Source: DASZVB01 sp036272055
GTDB lineage: Bacteria > Myxococcota_A > Polyangia > Polyangiales > Polyangiaceae
Assembly: GCA_036272055.1 (NCBI GenBank)
Contig: DATAZL010000125.1
Span: 1-64,000 of the forward strand
DNA: 64,000 nt
Direction: 5' to 3'
Shown here: in pieces, positions 1-8,586 of the stretch
How positions within the stretch are numbered: the first letter of the stretch is position 1
How the letters are laid out: every line of letters begins with the position of its first letter
Translations under genes and position numbers: made by a program
The notes under the pieces: model-generated
What the model was told of the DNA's origin: nothing
What the model saw: the letters and a program-made list of their open reading frames with translations, nothing else
Database searches by the model: none

Positions 1-133
1 CCGCCTTCGCGGGCTCGCTGCGCTCGCAGCTTCGCCTTCGGCGAACTGCTCCCCCCGCCGCCTTCGCGGGCTCGCTGCGCTCGCAGCTTCGCCTTCGGCG
101 AACTGCTCCCCCCGCCGCCTTCGCGGGCTCGCT
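1..133. repeat. 57-bp GC-rich tandem repeat, about 2.3 copies
   Basis: Copies of a 57-bp unit start at 1, 58 and 115; the third diverges after about 19 bases, near 134. The unit carries short inverted segments (ttcgcc/ggcgaa, gctgcg/cgcagc), so each copy can fold. Similar words recur in reverse orientation at 8641-8680, so this is part of a dispersed family. It reaches the window edge, so the full copy number is unknown. No coding function is supported. Confidence 0.85.
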
Positions 134-270
134 CTTACCACCGGGGGCCTTGCCCCCGCGGCTCGCTTACGCGACCGCTCCCCCGCCGCCTTCGGCGTGC
201 TCGCTTCGCTCGCGTAGTTCCGCATCTTTGATGCCTCGCGGACGAGGCTAGCGTCGATGCGGAACTACTC
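134..270. repeat. Dispersed GC-rich repeat with long stem-loop
   Basis: This continues the repeat block. A 13-bp perfect inverted repeat (gtagttccgcatc at 214-226, gatgcggaactac at 256-268) encloses a smaller hairpin, cctcg-cgga-cgagg, at about 234-247. A run of G and C arms around ggccttgccccc lies at 140-165. The reverse complement of the gatgcggaac...gcggggg arm reappears at 8613-8650. It looks like a REP-like or small non-autonomous element; no transposase is nearby. Confidence 0.7.
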
Positions 271-480
271 ACGCTGCCGAGACGTCCCTGTCGCGTCACT
301 GTGGCGCCACCGTGTGACCGTACAGGCAGCGGTACGGCGAAATCGCTCACGCCGATCGCTTCACCTCCGGTGCATCTCACCGCAAAATCGGACACTTGGC
401 GCGCCAGGACCGCGGGGAATCCGCCGCGGTCGGCCTTGGCATCCCTGCACTCCAGCGTTAGCCGTTCCCGCGATCGCCCG
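271..480 (+). other. Upstream region of the sugar operon
   Basis: The 210 bases between the repeat block and the first confident ATG (481) hold no convincing gene. An open frame extends upstream from 481, but its translation is Arg/Pro/Ser-rich and unlike the protein that follows. The operon promoter probably lies here, but I cannot point to -35/-10 boxes with confidence. Confidence 0.4.
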
Positions 481-1533
481 ATGCATTCGAAGCCGAAAGC
501 GCTCTTCATCTGCGGCTCGCTGAACCAGACGAAGCAGATGCACGCCGTCGCACGCGAGCTCCCCGAGCTCGACGCCTGGTTCACGCCGTTCTTCGTCGAG
601 GGGTTCCTCGACGGCGCGCGCAAGGCGCATCTCCTCGACACGACGATCGCAGGGTTTCCCTGGGTCGCGAAGTGCGAGGCGTACCTCGCCGAACACGGCC
701 TCTCCCTCGACTATCAGGGACGCCGTTTCCACGACGACTACGAGCTGATCGTCACCTGTCAGGACGTCTACGTCTCGCCGAGCGTACGTCGGCTCGTGCG
801 CGACGGCGTCGGGCTCGTGCTCGTCCAGGAGGGTATGACGGACCCGGAAAATTTCATGTACCACGTGGTGAAGCGCGTCCGCTTCTTGCCGCGCTGGTTC
901 GCGAGCACGGCGGCGACGGGACTCTCGCAGCGGTACGATCGGTTCTGCGTCGCGAGCGAAGGCTATCGGGACCTGTTCGTCCGCAAGGGGTGTGAGCAGG
1001 AAAAGCTCGTCGTCACCGGTATCCCGAATTTCGACGACATGGCGCGGTACCTGCAGAACGACCTCGCCGACCGCGACTACGTCCTCGTCTGCACCTCCGA
1101 TGCGCGCGAAACGTTCAAGATGCTCGACGATCGTGAGGACTTCTTGAGAAATGCCCTCGCGATCGCCGGCGATCGCCGCGTCGTCGTGAAACTTCACCCG
1201 AACGAGGACGTGGCGCGCGCGACGCGCGAGCTCCGCGCGCTCGCGCCGGACGTGACCATCGTGCCCCACGGCTCGGCCGAAGAGATGGTTGCGAACTGTA
1301 GCGTTCTGGTCGTGCAGTACTCGACGCTCGCCTTCGTCGGGCTCGCGCTCGGCAAGGACGTCTACGCAAAGTACCCCGTGGACGAGCTGCGGCGTCTCTT
1401 GCCGTTACAGAACGGCGGGACGTCGGGAGCCGCGATCGCGCAGGTGTGCCGCGAGGTGTTCGCCTCCCGGAAACGACGCAGCAGCGTGACGAAGACGCCC
1501 CGCGCCGAGAGTGCCCACGAGGCTACCCCTTGA
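481..1533 (+). CDS. Glycosyltransferase-like (GT-B / CDP-glycerophosphotransferase-like) protein
   Basis: A 350-residue protein starting MHSKPKALFICGS. The N-terminal half has Rossmann-type strands and a DDYELIVTCQDVY segment. The C-terminal half has VVVKLHPNEDV, a spaced Asp/His region and VLVVQYSTLAFVGLALGKDVY, the layout seen in GT-B-fold transferases of the CDP-glycerol glycerophosphotransferase and surface-polysaccharide type. The ATG at 481 is chosen because the upstream extension is low-complexity. It is the first gene of a coupled sugar operon: its TGA overlaps the TTG start of the cytidylyltransferase. It probably transfers or processes the sugar made by the downstream genes. Donor and acceptor cannot be read from sequence. 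Confidence 0.6.
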   Translation: MHSKPKALFICGSLNQTKQMHAVARELPELDAWFTPFFVEGFLDGARKAHLLDTTIAGFPWVAKCEAYLAEHGLSLDYQGRRFHDDYELIVTCQDVYVSPSVRRLVRDGVGLVLVQEGMTDPENFMYHVVKRVRFLPRWFASTAATGLSQRYDRFCVASEGYRDLFVRKGCEQEKLVVTGIPNFDDMARYLQNDLADRDYVLVCTSDARETFKMLDDREDFLRNALAIAGDRRVVVKLHPNEDVARATRELRALAPDVTIVPHGSAEEMVANCSVLVVQYSTLAFVGLALGKDVYAKYPVDELRRLLPLQNGGTSGAAIAQVCREVFASRKRRSSVTKTPRAESAHEATP

Positions 1534-2333
1534 AGACACTGGTCGTGATCCAGGCACGCACCGGGAGCTCGCGTCTGCCCGGGAAAGTGCTCATGCCGCT
1601 CGCCGGAGCGCCGCTCCTCGAGCGAATGGTGGAACGCGTTCGCGCCGCGACGACGGTGTCCGACGTAGTCGTCGCCACGACGCGCGATTCGGCCGACGAC
1701 GCCATCGTCGAGCTCTGCCGGCGCACGAACACGCCATTTTTCCGCGGCCATCCGACGGACCTGCTCGACCGCCACCACGCGTCCGCTCTCGCCGCGGGCG
1801 CGGACGCCGTCGTGAAGATCCCGTCGGACTGCCCGCTCATCGACCCCGCGGTCGTCGATCGCGTGATCGGCACGTTTCTCGCTGCACCGGGCCGCTACGA
1901 CTTCGTGAGCAATTTGCACCCCGGCACCTGGCCCGACGGCAACGATGTCGAGATCTTCGGCATCGACGCGCTCGACGTCGCACACCGCGAAGCGCTTCGC
2001 CCGCACGAGCGCGAGCACACCACGCCGTTTCTGTGGGACCACCCCGAGCGTTTCCGGATCGGCAACGTGACGTGGAACACCGGTCTCGATCTGTCGATGA
2101 CCCACCGGTTCACGATCGACTACGCCGAAGACTACGAGTTCATCCGGACGGTGTACGCGGCGCTCTGGACGGCCGCGTGTCCGGTGTTTTCACTCGACGA
2201 CATCCTCACGTTCCTGGAGACGCGTCCCGAGGTCCGTCGTATCAACGAGCGGTACAACGGCGTCACCTGGTATCGCCACCATCTCGACGAGCTCCGCACC
2301 ATCTCGAAGGCTCAGACCCGGAGTCCCACTTGA
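1530..2333 (+). CDS. SpsF-like cytidylyltransferase (CTP_transf_3 family)
   Basis: A 267-residue protein. The N-terminal nucleotide-binding signature IQARTGSSRLPGKVL is characteristic of SpsF/NeuA-type sugar cytidylyltransferases. It is followed by VVVATTRDSADDAI and KIPSDCPLIDP, which carries the substrate/metal-binding Asp. The TTG at 1530 is preferred: it overlaps the upstream TGA (TTGA) and puts the signature next to the N-terminus, as in the family. In this operon it is the best candidate to activate the sugar acid made by the NeuB-like enzyme as a CMP-sugar. No separate neuA is visible. The true substrate is unknown. Confidence 0.82.
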   Translation: MKTLVVIQARTGSSRLPGKVLMPLAGAPLLERMVERVRAATTVSDVVVATTRDSADDAIVELCRRTNTPFFRGHPTDLLDRHHASALAAGADAVVKIPSDCPLIDPAVVDRVIGTFLAAPGRYDFVSNLHPGTWPDGNDVEIFGIDALDVAHREALRPHEREHTTPFLWDHPERFRIGNVTWNTGLDLSMTHRFTIDYAEDYEFIRTVYAALWTAACPVFSLDDILTFLETRPEVRRINERYNGVTWYRHHLDELRTISKAQTRSPT

Positions 2334-3196
2334 GCGACGCTAAAGTCTACTCGAATGACGAGCTGCGAGCGCTATCGCTCGCCGTTCGCGAACACATCAT
2401 CCGCATGTCGACCGACGGCGGATGCTTCATCGGCGCGTCGCTGTCGTGCGCCGATCTTCTCGTGCACCTCTACACCCGCGTGCTCCGCGTCTCGAAGGAG
2501 ACGCTGAACGATCCGAGTCGCGACTATCTCCTGCTGTCCAAGGGGCACGACGTCCCCGCGCTCTACGGGACGCTGGCGGAGCTTGGGTTCATCGAACGGT
2601 CGCGGCTCGGCGCGCACCTGAAGACGCACGACAGCGTGTACTGGCATCCGAACCGCGCAGTACCGGGCATCGAGTTTCACTCCGGCTCTCTCGGCCATCT
2701 CCTCTCCGTCGGGATCGGCGTCGCGCTCGATATCCGGCTCAGGAGCGGAAAAAACCGGGTGTTCGTCGTCGTCGGCGACGGCGAGTGCAACGAGGGCAGC
2801 ATGTGGGAGGCGATGCTCGTCGCGAACGCGCAGGCGCTCGACAACCTGGTGGTCGTAGTCGACCGGAATCAGTTCCAGGCGAACATCCGCACCGAGGAGC
2901 TCGTTCCCCTCGAGCCGCTCGACCAGAAGCTCGCCGCGTTCGGCTTCGCCGTGACCGTCATCGACGGCCACGACTTCGACTCGCTGAACTCCGCATTCGC
3001 GTCGCTTCCGCACGTGCGCGGCAAGCCGACGGCGATCATCGCCGAGACCGTGCGCGGCAAGGGCCTCCCGAGCATCGAGGCGCGAGCGGATCGCTGGTTC
3101 GTCAATTTCACCCACTCCGAGGTCGAGTCGCTGCTCGCGGAGCTCCACGGCACCGCGAAGGCCGAGCTCACGTCGGAAACGTTGATGGTGCGCTGA
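2330..3196 (+). CDS. Transketolase, N-terminal (ThDP-binding) subunit
   Basis: A 288-residue half-transketolase carrying the ThDP pyrophosphate motif VVGDGECNEG...DRNQ and the family motif LLSKGHDVPALYGTLAELG. It begins with TTG at 2330, overlapping the preceding stop in the same TTGA arrangement as the gene before it. The C-terminal half is encoded separately one base downstream, so the enzyme should work as a two-subunit complex. Split transketolases of this size occur in secondary-metabolism and polysaccharide clusters. The role here is likely two-carbon transfer to or from a sugar precursor rather than the pentose phosphate pathway; this is inferred from context. Confidence 0.85.
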   Translation: MSDAKVYSNDELRALSLAVREHIIRMSTDGGCFIGASLSCADLLVHLYTRVLRVSKETLNDPSRDYLLLSKGHDVPALYGTLAELGFIERSRLGAHLKTHDSVYWHPNRAVPGIEFHSGSLGHLLSVGIGVALDIRLRSGKNRVFVVVGDGECNEGSMWEAMLVANAQALDNLVVVVDRNQFQANIRTEELVPLEPLDQKLAAFGFAVTVIDGHDFDSLNSAFASLPHVRGKPTAIIAETVRGKGLPSIEARADRWFVNFTHSEVESLLAELHGTAKAELTSETLMVR

Positions 3197-3197
3197 G

Positions 3198-4103
3198 ATG
3201 CAGACCTACGAACAGTTCCTGAAAGAGCGCGCCCAGAGCGACGAGTCGCTGATCGTCATGACGGCCGAGAACCGCGCCGTCATTCGCAACCTCCCGGCCG
3301 AGCTCGGGCCGAGGTTCATCGACGTCGGAATTTGCGAGCAGACGATGATCGGCGCCGCGGCCGGCCTGGCGTTGCGCGGCCGCACACCTGTCACCCACGC
3401 GCTCGCGACGTTCATCACGATGCGTGCCTTCGAGTTCGTCCGCACCGACGTCGGGATCCCGGGCCTACCCGTGACGCTCGTCGGCGGTGTCCCAGGCTTC
3501 CTTTCCGAGGCGAACGGCCCCACGCACCAGGCATTGGAAGACGTCGCCATCATGCGCGGGATCCCCGGCATGCAGGTGTTCTGCCCTGCCGATCGCGAGG
3601 AGCTCATTTCGGGCATGCAAGCGGTGCTCGACAGCCGCAAGCCGACGTACGTCCGTTTTGCAGCGCCCGAGCCGAGCGTGCGCCACCGCGGACCCTTCGT
3701 CATCGGCAAGGCCGAGACACTGAGCGAGGGCACCGACGTCACGATCCTCGTGTACGGATTCTTGCTCGGTGAGGCAGAGCGCGCGCGTGTCGCGCTCGAG
3801 TCGCGCGGCATCTCCGTCCGGCTCGTGAACGTCCGCACGCCGAAGCCGATCGACGAGCAGGCCGTGGTCGATGCCGCCCGCGAGACGAAGCTCGTCGTCA
3901 CGCTCGAGGATCACTTTCTCACCGGCGGCCTCTACTCGATCGTGGCAGAGGTCTTGCTTCGTCACCGGAGGAGCGCGCGCGTGCTCCCCATCGCGCTCGA
4001 CGAGCGCTGGTTCAAGCCGGCGCTGCTCGCCGACGTCCTCGCCTACGAGGGCTTCACCGGCGCCGCGCTCGCCGAGCGCATCGAAAAGGCCTTTCGCGAA
4101 TGA
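3198..4103 (+). CDS. Transketolase, C-terminal (pyrimidine-binding) subunit
   Basis: A 301-residue protein with the transketolase central and C-terminal domains. It has TAENRAVI near the start, then FIDVGICEQTMIGAAAGLALRG, whose Glu is the conserved catalytic Glu of the E-Q pair. HATFI-type and GPTHQALEDVA motifs follow, with a C-terminal domain around DVTILVYGFLLGEAERA. The ATG at 3198 lies one base after the stop of the N-terminal subunit, and the 3' end overlaps the aminotransferase start (ATGA). Together with the preceding gene it makes one functional transketolase. Confidence 0.86.
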   Translation: MQTYEQFLKERAQSDESLIVMTAENRAVIRNLPAELGPRFIDVGICEQTMIGAAAGLALRGRTPVTHALATFITMRAFEFVRTDVGIPGLPVTLVGGVPGFLSEANGPTHQALEDVAIMRGIPGMQVFCPADREELISGMQAVLDSRKPTYVRFAAPEPSVRHRGPFVIGKAETLSEGTDVTILVYGFLLGEAERARVALESRGISVRLVNVRTPKPIDEQAVVDAARETKLVVTLEDHFLTGGLYSIVAEVLLRHRRSARVLPIALDERWFKPALLADVLAYEGFTGAALAERIEKAFRE

Positions 4104-5440
4104 AGAACGGCATCCGTCTCGATCAGGGCTACCCCGAGATCGGCGCGTCGAACGCGCTGTGGGCGCGCTCGCAGGGGCTCATCCCGGCCGGCACCCAGAC
4201 GTTCGCGAAAGGCCCTGGCCAGTACGTCGACGGCGTCGCGCCGAAATATCTGGCCCGCGGAAAGGGCGCGCACGTCTGGGACGTGGACGGCAACGAGTAC
4301 GTCGACCTGAACATGGCGATCGGCCCGCTGTCGCTCGGCTATGCCTACCCCGCCGTCGACGACGCGATCCGCGCCCAGCTCGCGTCGGGGATCACGTTCT
4401 CGCAGATGCACCCCCTCGAGGTGGAAGTGGCGGAGCTCGTGCGCGAGGTCGTGCCCGGCGCAGAGATGGTCCGCTACAGCAAGACGGGCTGCGACGTCAC
4501 CACCGCGGCGGTGCGGCTCGCGCGCGCCTTCACCGGAAAGAGCCGCGTGGCGTGCTGCGGCTATCACGGCTGGCACGACTGGTACATCGCCGTCACCGAT
4601 CGCGCTGCTGGTATTCCGGAAGCCGTGCGCGAGCAGACGTTCACGTTCGCGTACAACGATCTCGACAGCGCCGAGCAGGCCGTCGACGACGACACTGCGT
4701 GCGTCATCCTCGAGCCCACCGTGTTCGAGGCGCCGAAGCCCGGCTTTCTCGAGGGGCTCCGCCGGCTCTGTGCGCGCAAGGGCGCTCTCCTCATTTTCGA
4801 CGAGATGTGGACGGGGTTCCGGTTCGCGCTCGGCGGCGCGCAGCAAGCCTTCGGCGTCACCGCGGACCTCGCCTGTTTCTCCAAGGCCGTCGCGAACGGG
4901 ATGCCCCTGTCCGTCCTCACCGGGCGGCGTGACGTCATGCGTCTGCTCGAGAAAGACGTCTTCTTCTTCACGACGTTCGGCGGTGAAGCGCTGTCCCTCG
5001 CGGCCGCGCAAGCGACGATCTTCGAGCTACGGAAGCACGACGTACCCGCGCACCTGGCGCGCCAGGGGAAGCGCCTGCGCGAGGGCTACAACACGCTCGC
5101 GCAGAAGCTCGGTCTCGCATACACGAGCGCCGCCGGCGCCGATTGCCGCTCGATCGTCACCTTCGACGCGAAGGCAGGCAATCCCCTCGAGATGAAGTCG
5201 CTCGTGCAGCAGGAAATGATCCGGCGCGGGGTGCTGTGGGGCGGGTTCCACAACATGTCCTTTTCCCACGGCGACGCGGAGGTGGAGCACGTGCTCGCCG
5301 CCTACGCCGAGGTGCTGCCGATCCTCGCACGTGCCGTCGAGGCGAACGACGTTCGCGGCGCGCTGCGGGGCGCGCCGGTCGAGCCCGTGTTCCGCAAGAC
5401 GAGCAACTTCAACACGAAGCCCGTGCGGAGAGCCGAGTGA
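4100..5440 (+). CDS. Class III PLP aminotransferase (glutamate-1-semialdehyde aminomutase-like)
   Basis: A 446-residue fold-type I PLP enzyme. Visible motifs are the class III LIFDEMWTGFRF (Asp pairing with the PLP ring nitrogen), CFSKAVANGMP with the Schiff-base lysine, and GCDVTTAAVRLARAFTG near the cofactor phosphate. The start overlaps the transketolase stop (ATGA), and the 3' end overlaps the GTG start of the SDR. Relatives in sugar clusters transfer an amino group to a keto-sugar or work as aminomutases. It sits between a transketolase and a reductase and probably aminates a sugar intermediate. It is not likely to serve tetrapyrrole synthesis, because no hem genes are nearby. Confidence 0.85.
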   Translation: MKNGIRLDQGYPEIGASNALWARSQGLIPAGTQTFAKGPGQYVDGVAPKYLARGKGAHVWDVDGNEYVDLNMAIGPLSLGYAYPAVDDAIRAQLASGITFSQMHPLEVEVAELVREVVPGAEMVRYSKTGCDVTTAAVRLARAFTGKSRVACCGYHGWHDWYIAVTDRAAGIPEAVREQTFTFAYNDLDSAEQAVDDDTACVILEPTVFEAPKPGFLEGLRRLCARKGALLIFDEMWTGFRFALGGAQQAFGVTADLACFSKAVANGMPLSVLTGRRDVMRLLEKDVFFFTTFGGEALSLAAAQATIFELRKHDVPAHLARQGKRLREGYNTLAQKLGLAYTSAAGADCRSIVTFDAKAGNPLEMKSLVQQEMIRRGVLWGGFHNMSFSHGDAEVEHVLAAYAEVLPILARAVEANDVRGALRGAPVEPVFRKTSNFNTKPVRRAE

Positions 5441-6252
5441 GCGACACCTTCTCGCTCGAAGGACGCGTGGCCGTCGTCACTGGCGCCCTCGGGCTGCTCG
5501 GCCGCGAACACTGTCGCGCGCTCGCGAAGCACGGCGCACAGGTCGTTGCTACCGACCTGGACGCGTCCGCCTGCGAGTCGTTCTCGCGCGAGCTCCCACT
5601 CGGGGCAGAACGCCACGTCGGGGTTGGCGCGGACATCACGCGACAAGAAGACGTCGTCGCGCTGAAGAGCGCGACACTCGCAAGATTCGGCCGGGTGGAC
5701 ATTCTCGTGAACAACGCCGCGGTCGACGACAAGTTCACGAGCGCCGATGCAGCCGCGGAGCTCTCGAAATTCGAGAACTATCCGCTCGAGCTCTTCAAGC
5801 GCTCGCTCGACGCGAACGTCGTCGGCACGTTCCTGTGCTCGCAGGTGCTCGGCAGCGAGATGGCGCGCGCGGGGCGCGGCAGCATCATCAACATCGCGTC
5901 GACGTACGGCTTGGTCGCGCCCGATCAATCGATCTACAAGCGGCCCGACGGCTCGCAGACGTTCTGGAAGTCGGCGGCGTATCCGACTACGAAAGGAGCG
6001 GTCCTTTCTTTCACCAGGTTCCTTTCGACGTACTGGGCGTCGTCCGGGGTGCGAGTGAACGCGCTGTCTCCCGGGGGCGTCGAGAACGCACAGGATCGCC
6101 ACTTCGTGGACGCCTACTCCGCGCGCACGCCACTCGGACGCATGGCAAAGCCGACCGACTATGCCGGCGCGATCGTGTTTCTCGCGAGCGATGCGTCCGC
6201 GTACATGACCGGCGCCAATCTCGTCGTCGACGGAGGGTGGACGGTATGGTGA
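5437..6252 (+). CDS. Short-chain dehydrogenase/reductase
   Basis: A 271-residue classical SDR. The N-terminal cofactor loop TGALGLLG, the NNAAV motif, an INIAS strand carrying the catalytic Ser region, the YPTTK catalytic pair (YxxxK) and a GANLVVDGGW C-terminus are all present. The GTG at 5437 overlaps the aminotransferase TGA, and the initiator sits a few residues before the Rossmann strand as expected. An Asp after the second strand (ATDLDA) favours NAD(H). It likely reduces or oxidises a sugar intermediate in the same pathway. Confidence 0.88.
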   Translation: MSDTFSLEGRVAVVTGALGLLGREHCRALAKHGAQVVATDLDASACESFSRELPLGAERHVGVGADITRQEDVVALKSATLARFGRVDILVNNAAVDDKFTSADAAAELSKFENYPLELFKRSLDANVVGTFLCSQVLGSEMARAGRGSIINIASTYGLVAPDQSIYKRPDGSQTFWKSAAYPTTKGAVLSFTRFLSTYWASSGVRVNALSPGGVENAQDRHFVDAYSARTPLGRMAKPTDYAGAIVFLASDASAYMTGANLVVDGGWTVW

Positions 6253-6794
6253 GCGGTCGTTCGAAGGCCTTGCCGCTCGCCGAGGCGAAGCGTCGGGCGC
6301 GTCGGACCAAGCTCGTCTTGACCGACTCCGACGGTGTGCTCACCGACAACGGCGTCTACTACGGAGAGAACGGCGAGGCGTTCAAGCGCTTCTCGATCCG
6401 GGACGGCATGGGCGTCGAACGGCTGCGAGACGCCGGCATCGCCACCGGGATCATCACCGGCGAGAAGTCACCGAGCGTGCGTGCGCGCGCCGCCAAGCTC
6501 CGGATCGAGCTTCTTTACCTGGGCGTGAAGGACAAGTCGGGCGCGCTCGAGGGCGTGCTCCGCGACGCGGGCGTCACGCTCGAGCAGACGGCGTTCATCG
6601 GAGACGACGTGAACGACAGCGCCGTGCTCGACACGGTCGGAAGAGCCGGGCTCACGGGGGCGCCGCTCGACGGCATGCCCGACGTCGTGCGCGCGGTGCA
6701 CTACAGGTGCCGTGTGCCGGGCGGCCACGGCGCGTTCCGTGACTTCGCGGAGTGGATCTTGAAACTACGTGGCTACCGAGGAGCACCATCATGA
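6246..6794 (+). CDS. KdsC-like HAD phosphatase (C0 type)
   Basis: A 182-residue HAD hydrolase of the KdsC type. LTDSDGVLTD holds nucleophile Asp27 and acid/base Asp29, followed by the substrate loop ITGEKSPSV and the metal-binding GDDVND. There is no cap domain, matching the tetrameric C0 class. It overlaps the SDR gene by 7 bp and the NeuB gene by 4 bp. In sugar-acid pathways this family removes the phosphate from KDO-8-phosphate or nonulosonate-9-phosphate. Pairing with the NeuB-like synthase suggests that the condensation uses a phosphorylated sugar. Confidence 0.85.
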   Translation: MVSGRSKALPLAEAKRRARRTKLVLTDSDGVLTDNGVYYGENGEAFKRFSIRDGMGVERLRDAGIATGIITGEKSPSVRARAAKLRIELLYLGVKDKSGALEGVLRDAGVTLEQTAFIGDDVNDSAVLDTVGRAGLTGAPLDGMPDVVRAVHYRCRVPGGHGAFRDFAEWILKLRGYRGAPS

Positions 6795-7744
6795 TCACGA
6801 TTGGGCACAAACCGGTTGGAGACGGACACCCCGTCTACGTCGTGGCGGAGATCGGTATCAATCACAACGGCTCGCTCGAGCTGGCGCGTCGACTCATCGA
6901 CGGCGCAGCCGACGCGGGAGCCGACGCAGTGAAGTTCCAGAAACGCACCCCGGAGAAGTGCGTCAACGCCGACGAATGGCATCGCGAGCGCGACACGCCG
7001 TGGGGTCGCATGACGTACATCGACTACCGGCGTCGCATCGAGTTCGGTGAGCGCGAGTACGCGGCCATCGACCGCCACTGCCGCGAGCGCGGCATCCAGT
7101 GGTTCGCCTCGTGCTGGGACGAGGACTCGGTGGACTTCATGGAGCGGTTCGGGCCGCCATGCCACAAGGCCGCGTCCGCGTCGCTCACCGACCACGACCT
7201 GCTCCGGAAGATGAAGGCGACGGGGCGTCCTCTCATCGTCTCCACCGGCATGTCGACCATGACCGAGATGGAGTCCGCCATCGCCGCCATCGGCACCGAT
7301 GGGCTGCTCATCGCGCACTCGACGTCGTCGTACCCCTGCCCTCCGGAGCACGTGAATCTACGGATGATCGCGACGCTCCAGGCGCGCTACCCACTCTGCC
7401 CGATCGGCTATTCGGGTCACGAGTCGGGCACCGCGCCGACGGTTGCCGCCGTCGCGCTCGGCGCCACCCACGTCGAACGTCACGTGACGCTCGACCGCAC
7501 GATGTGGGGCAGCGACCAGGCCGCCTCCGTCGATCTCCCCGGCTTGCAGGAGCTCGTGGCCGCCATTCGAGAAGTGGAGCGCGCCCTCGGAGACGGCGTG
7601 AAGCGCGTCTACGAAGGTGAGCTCGCGAGCAAGAAGAAGCTCCGCCGCGTGAACGGCAACGCGAACGGCAATGGTGCATCGCCCCGGCCGCTCGTCACTG
7701 CGCTGCCTGGTGGACGTAGCGCGCCCACGACGGTCCCGGGCTGA
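6791..7744 (+). CDS. neuB: NeuB-family sialic/nonulosonic acid synthase lacking the SAF domain
   Basis: A 317-residue PEP-condensing TIM-barrel enzyme. VAEIGINHNGSLELA, AVKFQKR, the KAASASLTDHDLL region, PLIVSTGMST, GYSGHESG and THVERHVTLDRTMWGSD include the two histidines that bind the metal in characterised NeuB. The ATG at 6791 overlaps the phosphatase TGA. The C-terminal antifreeze-like SAF domain of about 60 residues is absent: after the barrel there is only a Lys/Asn/Gly/Pro-rich tail. Catalysis in family members lies in the barrel, though in dimeric NeuB the SAF domain caps the partner's active site. Expected reaction: PEP plus a hexosamine or its phosphate giving a nine-carbon sugar acid. 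Confidence 0.85.
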   Translation: MITIGHKPVGDGHPVYVVAEIGINHNGSLELARRLIDGAADAGADAVKFQKRTPEKCVNADEWHRERDTPWGRMTYIDYRRRIEFGEREYAAIDRHCRERGIQWFASCWDEDSVDFMERFGPPCHKAASASLTDHDLLRKMKATGRPLIVSTGMSTMTEMESAIAAIGTDGLLIAHSTSSYPCPPEHVNLRMIATLQARYPLCPIGYSGHESGTAPTVAAVALGATHVERHVTLDRTMWGSDQAASVDLPGLQELVAAIREVERALGDGVKRVYEGELASKKKLRRVNGNANGNGASPRPLVTALPGGRSAPTTVPG

Positions 7745-7751
7745 AGAGTCC

Positions 7752-8585
7752 ATGTCGCTCGCGCACCTCGCGTACCTCGGGAACGTCGTCATCGCCGCGA
7801 CGGCGGTGACGCTGGTCCTGCTCGAGCGACGATTCCCCTACGACCGCGGGCAGAAGCTCTTCCGCGAGGGGTTCTTCAACGATTTCGTGCTCTACACGCT
7901 GGTGCAGAGCTACGTCATGGGGCTCATCATCGCGTGGGTCATCGAGCGCATCGACGCCTCGACGCACGTGTCGCGTCTGCACCTCGTCTCGAGCTGGCCG
8001 CTCTGGGTGCAGATGCTCGTCTTCTTCGTCGCCCACGACTTCTACATCTACTGGTTTCACCGCGCGCAGCATCACAGCAAGTACCTGTGGCGCGTCCACG
8101 AGGCGCATCACGCGACCGAGGACGTCGACTGGCTGTCGGGGTCGCGCTCCCACGCGCTCGAGATCCTCATCAATCAGACGGTGGAGTTCGCGCCGATAGT
8201 GCTGCTCGGAGCCCGTCCCGAGGTCGCGCTCTTCAAGGGCGTGATAGACGCGGTGTGGGGAATGTACATCCACTCCAACGTCGACGTGCGCTCCGGCCGT
8301 CTCCAGTATTTCCTGAACGGCCCGGAGATGCATCGCTGGCACCACGCCATCGAGATCACCGAGGGCGGCATCAACTTCGCGACCAAGCTCGCGATCTGGG
8401 ATTACCTGTTCGGCACCGCGGTGCGGCCTCCGGTGAAACCTCGCGGTTACGGCCTGCTCGACGGCTTCCCGAAGAACTTCTTCGTGCAGTTCGTCCACGC
8501 TTTCCGGCGCTTTCCCGAGTCCGCGCCCAACTCCGCGAGGGCGGAGGCGCCGATGGGCCACGTCGGCGAAGAGACGACGCCGTAA
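7752..8585 (+). CDS. Sterol desaturase / fatty acid hydroxylase family membrane protein
   Basis: A 277-residue integral membrane di-iron oxygenase candidate. The histidine boxes are intact: HDFYIYWFHRAQHH, HEAHHAT and MHRWHHAIE. Several hydrophobic helices lie in the first 110 residues. The ATG at 7752 follows the NeuB stop by 7 bases. The family hydroxylates or desaturates lipids at the membrane. In this operon it may modify a lipid carrier or lipid A-type acyl chain linked to the polysaccharide; that is inference from position. Confidence 0.8.
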   Translation: MSLAHLAYLGNVVIAATAVTLVLLERRFPYDRGQKLFREGFFNDFVLYTLVQSYVMGLIIAWVIERIDASTHVSRLHLVSSWPLWVQMLVFFVAHDFYIYWFHRAQHHSKYLWRVHEAHHATEDVDWLSGSRSHALEILINQTVEFAPIVLLGARPEVALFKGVIDAVWGMYIHSNVDVRSGRLQYFLNGPEMHRWHHAIEITEGGINFATKLAIWDYLFGTAVRPPVKPRGYGLLDGFPKNFFVQFVHAFRRFPESAPNSARAEAPMGHVGEETTP

Positions 8586-8586
8586 C

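Noticed and set aside
1..133. CRISPR array
   Set aside because: The 57-bp copies are directly adjacent with no unique spacers and no cas genes nearby.
135..641. A 168-codon minus-strand frame through the repeat block
   Set aside because: Low-complexity Arg/Ser/Gly translation, crossing the start of the first operon gene.
4100..5440. HemL of tetrapyrrole synthesis
   Set aside because: Class III motifs fit, but it is embedded in a sugar operon between transketolase and SDR with no other hem gene.
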